Assembly: GCF_004348455.1 (NCBI RefSeq)
Contig: NZ_SMKA01000059.1
Span: 1 to 35,475 of the forward strand
Length of the DNA: 35,475 nucleotides
Direction of reading: 5' to 3'
Origin: Kribbella albertanoniae
GTDB taxonomy: Bacteria > Actinomycetota > Actinomycetes > Propionibacteriales > Kribbellaceae
Each line of letters starts with the position of its first letter. Position 1 is the stretch's first letter. Both the position numbers and the translations under genes were made by a program. Positions 31,782 through 35,475 of this stretch are shown here, piece after piece. A model generated the notes under the pieces. That model saw only the letters and a list, made by a program, of their open reading frames with translations, was not told the DNA's origin and did not search any database.

Positions 31782-32417
31782 TCAGCCTTCCGCCCGGCTT
31801 CCGGCTCTGCTTCCGGCTCCGCTTCCCGCTTCGCTTCCGGCCAGCAGTCTGATGACGCTGGGCAGTACGTCGACTCCTACGCCGGGGTCGATCGCGCGCT
31901 GCACGCCGAGGCCGACGCCGAGGCTCAGCAGCGCCGTCGCACAGTCCGCGGCCGGCATCGGCAGCTTGATGTTGAACTCCAGCGCATGGGCTCCCAGGAG
32001 CAGGGCCGCGGCGTTGCGGATGGTTGCATTGCGCTCGGCAAGCTCTCGTCTCAGGTTTTCGTCCTGCCGCGCCCGGGTCGAGAACTCGACCTCGAACACC
32101 GTCCACCCGACATCACCGATGGTCGTGTCGGCCCACCGCTGGAAGCCCTCCAGCATGACCTCGAGGGTCTCGGCTCCTTCGAGCGCCTTGGCCAGCTTGT
32201 TCGCCTGATCCTCGCGAATCGCATCCACGACGGCGAGGCAGAGCTCGTCCTTGTTGCGAAAGTTCGAGTACACGGCGCCCTTGGAGAACCCCGCCTCGTC
32301 GGCCACCTTCTCCAGGGACGTGGCGGCGTACCCGTCCCGCAGGAACAACTCGGTCGCCGTCGCGGTGAGGGCATCGCGGGTCTGCGCCTGACTCTCCGCG
32401 CGGGTCATTCTCGCCAT
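31782..32417 (-). CDS. TetR-family regulator divergent from the monooxygenase
   Basis: A 211-residue regulator. The TetR helix-turn-helix is SLEKVADEAGFSKGAVYSNFRNKDEL. The ligand-binding half has no recognisable inducer signature. The C-terminus ends in a four-residue periodic tail (SEAG, SGAG, SRAG, SRAE) encoded by a 12-bp tandem repeat. The start is probably the ATG at 32417, or a second at 32408; neither has a clear ribosome site. It faces the Baeyer-Villiger-type monooxygenase across 75 nt with palindromes, the usual arrangement for a repressor of the neighbour and itself. Confidence 0.88.
   Translation of the reverse strand: MARMTRAESQAQTRDALTATATELFLRDGYAATSLEKVADEAGFSKGAVYSNFRNKDELCLAVVDAIREDQANKLAKALEGAETLEVMLEGFQRWADTTIGDVGWTVFEVEFSTRARQDENLRRELAERNATIRNAAALLLGAHALEFNIKLPMPAADCATALLSLGVGLGVQRAIDPGVGVDVLPSVIRLLAGSEAGSGAGSRAGSRAEG
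31797..31844 (+). repeat. 12-bp tandem repeat, four units, in the TetR 3' end
   Basis: Units GCTTCCGGCTCT, GCTTCCGGCTCC, GCTTCCCGCTTC and GCTTCCGGCCAG follow head to tail. They keep the frame and encode the periodic C-terminal tail of the TetR protein. Confidence 0.85.
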
Positions 32418-32436
32418 GGACGTCACTCTAGTTGCT

Positions 32437-32467
32437 CGGTATTGGAATTCCTTCGGTATTCGAATAC
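32437..32467. promoter_or_regulatory. Probable TetR operators between the regulator and monooxygenase
   Basis: GTATTCGAATAC at 32456-32467 is a perfect 12-bp palindrome. CGGTATTGGAATTC at 32437 repeats its left half with a degenerate right half. Both lie between the two divergent starts. Confidence 0.65.
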
Positions 32468-32492
32468 TGTCGGTTTCTGGAGGTGGTTGCGT

Positions 32493-33947
32493 ATGGACGT
32501 TGTGATCATTGGGACTGGGGTTTCCGGTCTCGGGGCGGCGATCCGGCTGCGACAGGCCGGCATAACGGACTTCGCCGTACTGGAGAAGGGGCCTTCGCTC
32601 GGTGGGACGTGGCGGGACAACACGTATCCAGGGTGTGCGTGCGACGTACCGTCCGCCTTGTACTCCTACTCGTTCGCCCCGAACCCGTCGTGGACCAGAG
32701 CCTTCGCGGAGCAGGCGGAGATCCGGCAGTACTTGGAGCAAACCACCGATCGGTACGGCGTTCGCCCGCATCTGCGCTTCGGTGTCGAGTTGCTGCGTGC
32801 CTCGTGGGATCCCGTGCGCGCCGTTTGGTCGTTGGAGACCTCTTCGGGTCCGCTCGAAGCCCGGGTGCTGATCACGGCCACCGGGCCTTGGCATGAGCCC
32901 CTGATGCCGTCGATCCCTGGGTCTTTCGCCGGCCCGATCTTTCATTCGTCGCGGTGGGACCACGCGGTTTCCCTTGCTGGCAAGCGGGTTGCGGTGATCG
33001 GGACGGGCGCGTCGGCGGTGCAGTTCATCCCCGCCATCCAGCCTTCCGTCGCCTCACTGCATGTCTTCCAGCGGACCCCGCAGTGGGTCCTGCCGAAGCC
33101 GGATCACTACGTGCCGTCTGCCGAGCGTTGGTTGTTCCGGAGGTTTCCGCTCGCGCAGCGCTTGCTCCGCCGGGTCGAGTACCTCGGGATGGAGACGCTG
33201 GGGCTGGGCTTCCGGCATCCGCGATTGATGCGTCTCGTCGAGGCCGTCGGCCGCTTGCATCTCCGCCGCTCGGTCCCGTCGGCGGCATTGCGCTCGGCAC
33301 TCACCCCGACCTACACGCTCGGCTGCAAACGCATCCTGATGTCGAACACCTACTACCCAGCGCTTGCCTCAAGCAACGTTTCCGTCCATCCGACCGCGGT
33401 CGCGGGCTTCGACGGCTCCACGGTGATCGGCGCCGACGGCTCCCGGATCGAGGCCGACGTCGTCATCCTCGGGACGGGCTTCAAGATCCTCGACCTGCCG
33501 ATCGCCTCCCGCGTCCACAACGCCGCCGGTCAATCCCTCGACGACGTCTGGCAAGGCTCCCCCAGGGCCTACCTCGGCACCGCCGTGAGCGGATTCCCGA
33601 ACGCCTTCAACCTCCTCGGCCCGAACCTGGGCACCGGCCACACCTCGGCCTTCATGATTCTCGAGGCCCAACTCGACCACGTCCTCGCCGCTGTCTCGAC
33701 CCTGCTGAACCGCAACTGGTCGAGCCTCGACGTCCGCCCCGAAGTCCAGGAAGCCTTCGTCACCTCGGTCCAGTCCGCCCTCACCGGCACCGTCTACGAA
33801 ACCGGTGGCTGCGCCAGCTACTACCACGACACCAACGGCCGCAACTCGTTCAGCTGGCCGTGGTCCAGCGCTCGCCTGCAACGCGACGTCGCCCGGTTCT
33901 CACCTTCCGACTACACCATTTCCAAACCCCTGGAGGTAGTCCGATGA
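32493..33947 (+). CDS. Baeyer-Villiger-type flavin monooxygenase
   Basis: A 484-residue flavoprotein. FAD binding is at IIGTGVSGLGAA (N-terminus) and NADPH binding at VAVIGTGASAVQ (about 166-177). Between them, FAGPIFHSSRWD (145-156) matches the FxGxxxHxxxW(P/D) fingerprint of Baeyer-Villiger monooxygenases. A GTGF motif lies further on. These enzymes insert oxygen next to a ketone, giving an ester or lactone. GGAGGT lies eight bases before the ATG at 32493. The gene overlaps by ATGA with a downstream SDR, a common pairing in which the dehydrogenase supplies the ketone; here that SDR is broken. Confidence 0.93.
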   Translation: MDVVIIGTGVSGLGAAIRLRQAGITDFAVLEKGPSLGGTWRDNTYPGCACDVPSALYSYSFAPNPSWTRAFAEQAEIRQYLEQTTDRYGVRPHLRFGVELLRASWDPVRAVWSLETSSGPLEARVLITATGPWHEPLMPSIPGSFAGPIFHSSRWDHAVSLAGKRVAVIGTGASAVQFIPAIQPSVASLHVFQRTPQWVLPKPDHYVPSAERWLFRRFPLAQRLLRRVEYLGMETLGLGFRHPRLMRLVEAVGRLHLRRSVPSAALRSALTPTYTLGCKRILMSNTYYPALASSNVSVHPTAVAGFDGSTVIGADGSRIEADVVILGTGFKILDLPIASRVHNAAGQSLDDVWQGSPRAYLGTAVSGFPNAFNLLGPNLGTGHTSAFMILEAQLDHVLAAVSTLLNRNWSSLDVRPEVQEAFVTSVQSALTGTVYETGGCASYYHDTNGRNSFSWPWSSARLQRDVARFSPSDYTISKPLEVVR

Positions 33948-34363
33948 AACCTCTCGACCTCAATGAGGCAGTCGTCGTGGTCACCGGCGCCGCCCGAGGC
34001 ATCGGCCAAGCCACCGCCAAGGCCTTCGCCACCGCCGGTGCCACGGTCCACCGTGGCGACCTCGACCCCGCCGGCGACCCCACGGTCCACCCCCTCGACG
34101 TCACCTCCCGCGATTCCTTCGCCGCCTTCATCGACACAGTCCTCGCCGAGTCCGGCCATATCGACGTACTGGTGAACCAACGCCGTCGAAGGTCTGCGGG
34201 TGTTCTTGTAGACCGGCGTCGACCGAGCCGGTCCAGACGGTCCACCGCACATTGCCGTGCGCACCGCCGGAAGCACCGCCGAGGCCGAGCACGCGTTTGC
34301 CGTCCCACGCGATCGAGTACCAGATCGCTTCGAACGAGTACGGGCTCGAGGCCGAGGGTCTGA
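33944..34363 (+). pseudogene. Truncated SDR after the monooxygenase
   Basis: The first 78 residues are a normal SDR start: VVVTGAARGIGQATAKAF (cofactor loop) and HIDVLVN, where the family continues with NAG. At about 34178 the sequence changes to unrelated Arg-rich reading and stops at 34363. From the junction on, the DNA is the antisense of the lipoprotein gene. The catalytic Ser and YxxxK are missing, so it cannot work as an SDR. The ATG overlaps the monooxygenase stop. Confidence 0.85.
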
Positions 34364-34595
34364 CGGTGACCGTCTTCCGCTCGGAACCGTTCAGCACGAC
34401 GATGCCCGGGACGACCTTGGCGCCCTTGTGTTTGACGCCGACCAGGATCTGACCGTCGTGCTCGGCGAGGGCGACCGGCTCGGCGCCGACGTCGACCTTC
34501 TCCCAACTGATCGTCTGGGCGGGCTGCTCGTCCTTGCTGCTACAGGAGGTCAGGGCGGAGGCGGCCAGTACGACGGCCGCGATGACCCGGCGCAT
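34128..34595 (-). pseudogene. Lipoprotein with replaced C-terminus
   Basis: The frame encodes a lipoprotein (signal with LTSC lipobox) of unknown function with beta-rich stretches such as ILVGVKHKGAKVVPGIVVLNGSE and WYSIAWDGKRVLGLGG. After about residue 139 (QTFDGVG) the frame passes into DNA that encodes the broken SDR on the other strand. The last 15 or so residues (SPVRRYGRTRRGLCR) are therefore probably not original. Its ATG overlaps the stop of the exonuclease gene (TGATG), so it is co-translated. It may still be made, but truncated. Confidence 0.7.
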
Positions 34596-35461
34596 CAGCG
34601 ATTCTGCGGGAGCGTCGTCGAACGCTTGCGACCGCGGGGCGCCGACGGTGGCGGCACCATCGGACCGATGTCACCGTCCGGTGCCACGTCGAGATCGACG
34701 ATCACCGGCGCATGGTCACTCGGCCCGGTCCCCTTACGGGCCTTCCGATCGATCCACGCCGCCTTCGTCCGGCTCGCCACGGCCTCCGTCGCGAGCATCA
34801 GGTCGATCCGCATGCCCAGGTTCTGATGGAACATGCCGGCGCGGTAGTCCCAGTAGCTGAAGACCGTCTCGTCCGGCCACCGCTCGCGAACCACATCACG
34901 CAGGTCCTTCGCCGCCATCAACTCGGCCAGCGCCGCGCGCTCAGGCGGCGTCACATGCGTCGAGCCGACATACGCGGCCGGGTCGAAGACATCCGCATCG
35001 GTCGGCGCGATGTTCATGTCACCACAGACGATCTGGTCCTCCGGACCATCCGCAACGACGGCGGCCAGCGCCTTCAACCAGGCGAGTTTGTACTGGTAAT
35101 GCTCCGAGTCCGGCACCCGCCCGTTCGGCACGTACAACCCGTGGATCCGAATGCCACCACAAGTCGCCGCGACCGCCCGCGCCTCCGGATGCGGAAACCC
35201 CGGCGCACCAGCAACCCCGGTCACCACATCCTCGAGCCCGACCTTGCTCAGAATCGCAACGCCGTTCCACTGCACCTCGCCGTACAGGGCGGTCTCATAC
35301 CCCCGCCCGGCCAGCTCACCACCCAGCAAGGCGGTGAACGCGTCGTCCGCCAACTTCGTCTCCTGCAGGCAAACAACATCCGGCTGCCGCTCGTCCAGCC
35401 ACTCCAGCAACCGAGGCATCCGCTGCTTCACCGAGTTCACATTCCAAGTAGCCACGCGCAC
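34595..35461 (-). CDS. Exodeoxyribonuclease III-like AP endonuclease
   Basis: A 288-residue EEP-superfamily nuclease. TWNVNS, LQETK (metal Glu), GDMNIAPTD (Asp/Asn), YWDYR and SDHAPV (catalytic His) give the complete ExoIII/XthA active site. It would cut at abasic sites and trim 3' ends in base excision repair. The first codon is taken as GTG at 35459-35461; a GTG two codons on is also possible, and the upstream GGGG run is the only ribosome-site hint before the window ends. The C-terminal extension (PPPSAPRGRKRSTTLPQNR) is unusually basic. It forms an overlapping pair with the lipoprotein gene. Confidence 0.92.
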   Translation of the reverse strand: MRVATWNVNSVKQRMPRLLEWLDERQPDVVCLQETKLADDAFTALLGGELAGRGYETALYGEVQWNGVAILSKVGLEDVVTGVAGAPGFPHPEARAVAATCGGIRIHGLYVPNGRVPDSEHYQYKLAWLKALAAVVADGPEDQIVCGDMNIAPTDADVFDPAAYVGSTHVTPPERAALAELMAAKDLRDVVRERWPDETVFSYWDYRAGMFHQNLGMRIDLMLATEAVASRTKAAWIDRKARKGTGPSDHAPVIVDLDVAPDGDIGPMVPPPSAPRGRKRSTTLPQNR

Positions 35462-35475
35462 CGCCCCAAGGTACC

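Noticed and set aside
1..35475. tRNA, rRNA, CRISPR, insertion sequence or phage gene
   Set aside because: No cloverleaf, rRNA-like stretch, regularly spaced short repeats, transposase or phage structural motif was found.

Overview
The window is high-GC actinobacterial chromosome. The gene order of the fatty acid synthase cluster (fasR-fabD-fabH-acpP-fabF), the DUF3145 protein, the GTG starts, the secreted plant-polymer hydrolases with LacI-type operators and the AGGAGG-type ribosome sites point to a soil Actinomycete. Kribbella or a close Propionibacteriales relative is my best guess, by inference only. I saw no tRNA, rRNA, CRISPR array, transposase or phage gene.

Layout. 1-959 (-): 3' part of a pirin. 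1024-3081 (+): a membrane-attached NACHT NTPase, overlapping tail-to-tail with a phospholipase D-type protein (3005-4510, -). That gene is coupled to a HhH-PHP protein (4507-5550, -) and a 27-codon leader ORF whose stop overlaps the PHP start. 5752-10903 (+): the type II fatty acid synthase locus headed by a FasR-like PucR regulator. 11318-11815 (+): DUF3145. 11850-12031: a possible small RNA and terminator.

12050-16115 (-): a sugar ABC uptake operon (lipoprotein, two permeases, LacI regulator last), divergent from a secreted GH9 cellulase (16316-18520, +). CebR-like operators lie in the divergent region, so this is probably a cellulose or cellobiose regulon. 18528-21671 (-): a MoxR-DUF58-VWA operon, divergent from a membrane protein with a kinase-like N-terminus (21851-22696, +).

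22693-31646 (-): a run of same-strand genes, many secreted: small membrane protein, aldo/keto reductase, GH2-LamG enzyme, Tat-exported beta-propeller lactonase, secreted alpha/beta hydrolase, SDR and secreted HEYGH metalloprotease. 31782-34363: a TetR regulator divergent from a Baeyer-Villiger-type monooxygenase, whose downstream SDR is cut off. 34128-35461 (-): an exonuclease III-like gene coupled to a lipoprotein gene that is also cut off at the same junction near 34178.

The most unusual layer is in the gaps between genes. Two copies of a 163-164 nt near-palindromic element (9066-9228 and 20475-20638) begin on the stop codon of the upstream gene. They share a conserved core, while the outer and apical stems differ in sequence but stay paired. 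Two copies of a different 111-nt repeat (7967-8077 and 27492-27602) each fill a 112-nt gap from a stop codon to the next start codon and carry that start codon. A 92-nt inverted repeat precedes fasR. The fatty acid operon therefore has a structured or repeated element in every junction, which suggests that repeats set gene-to-gene coupling here.
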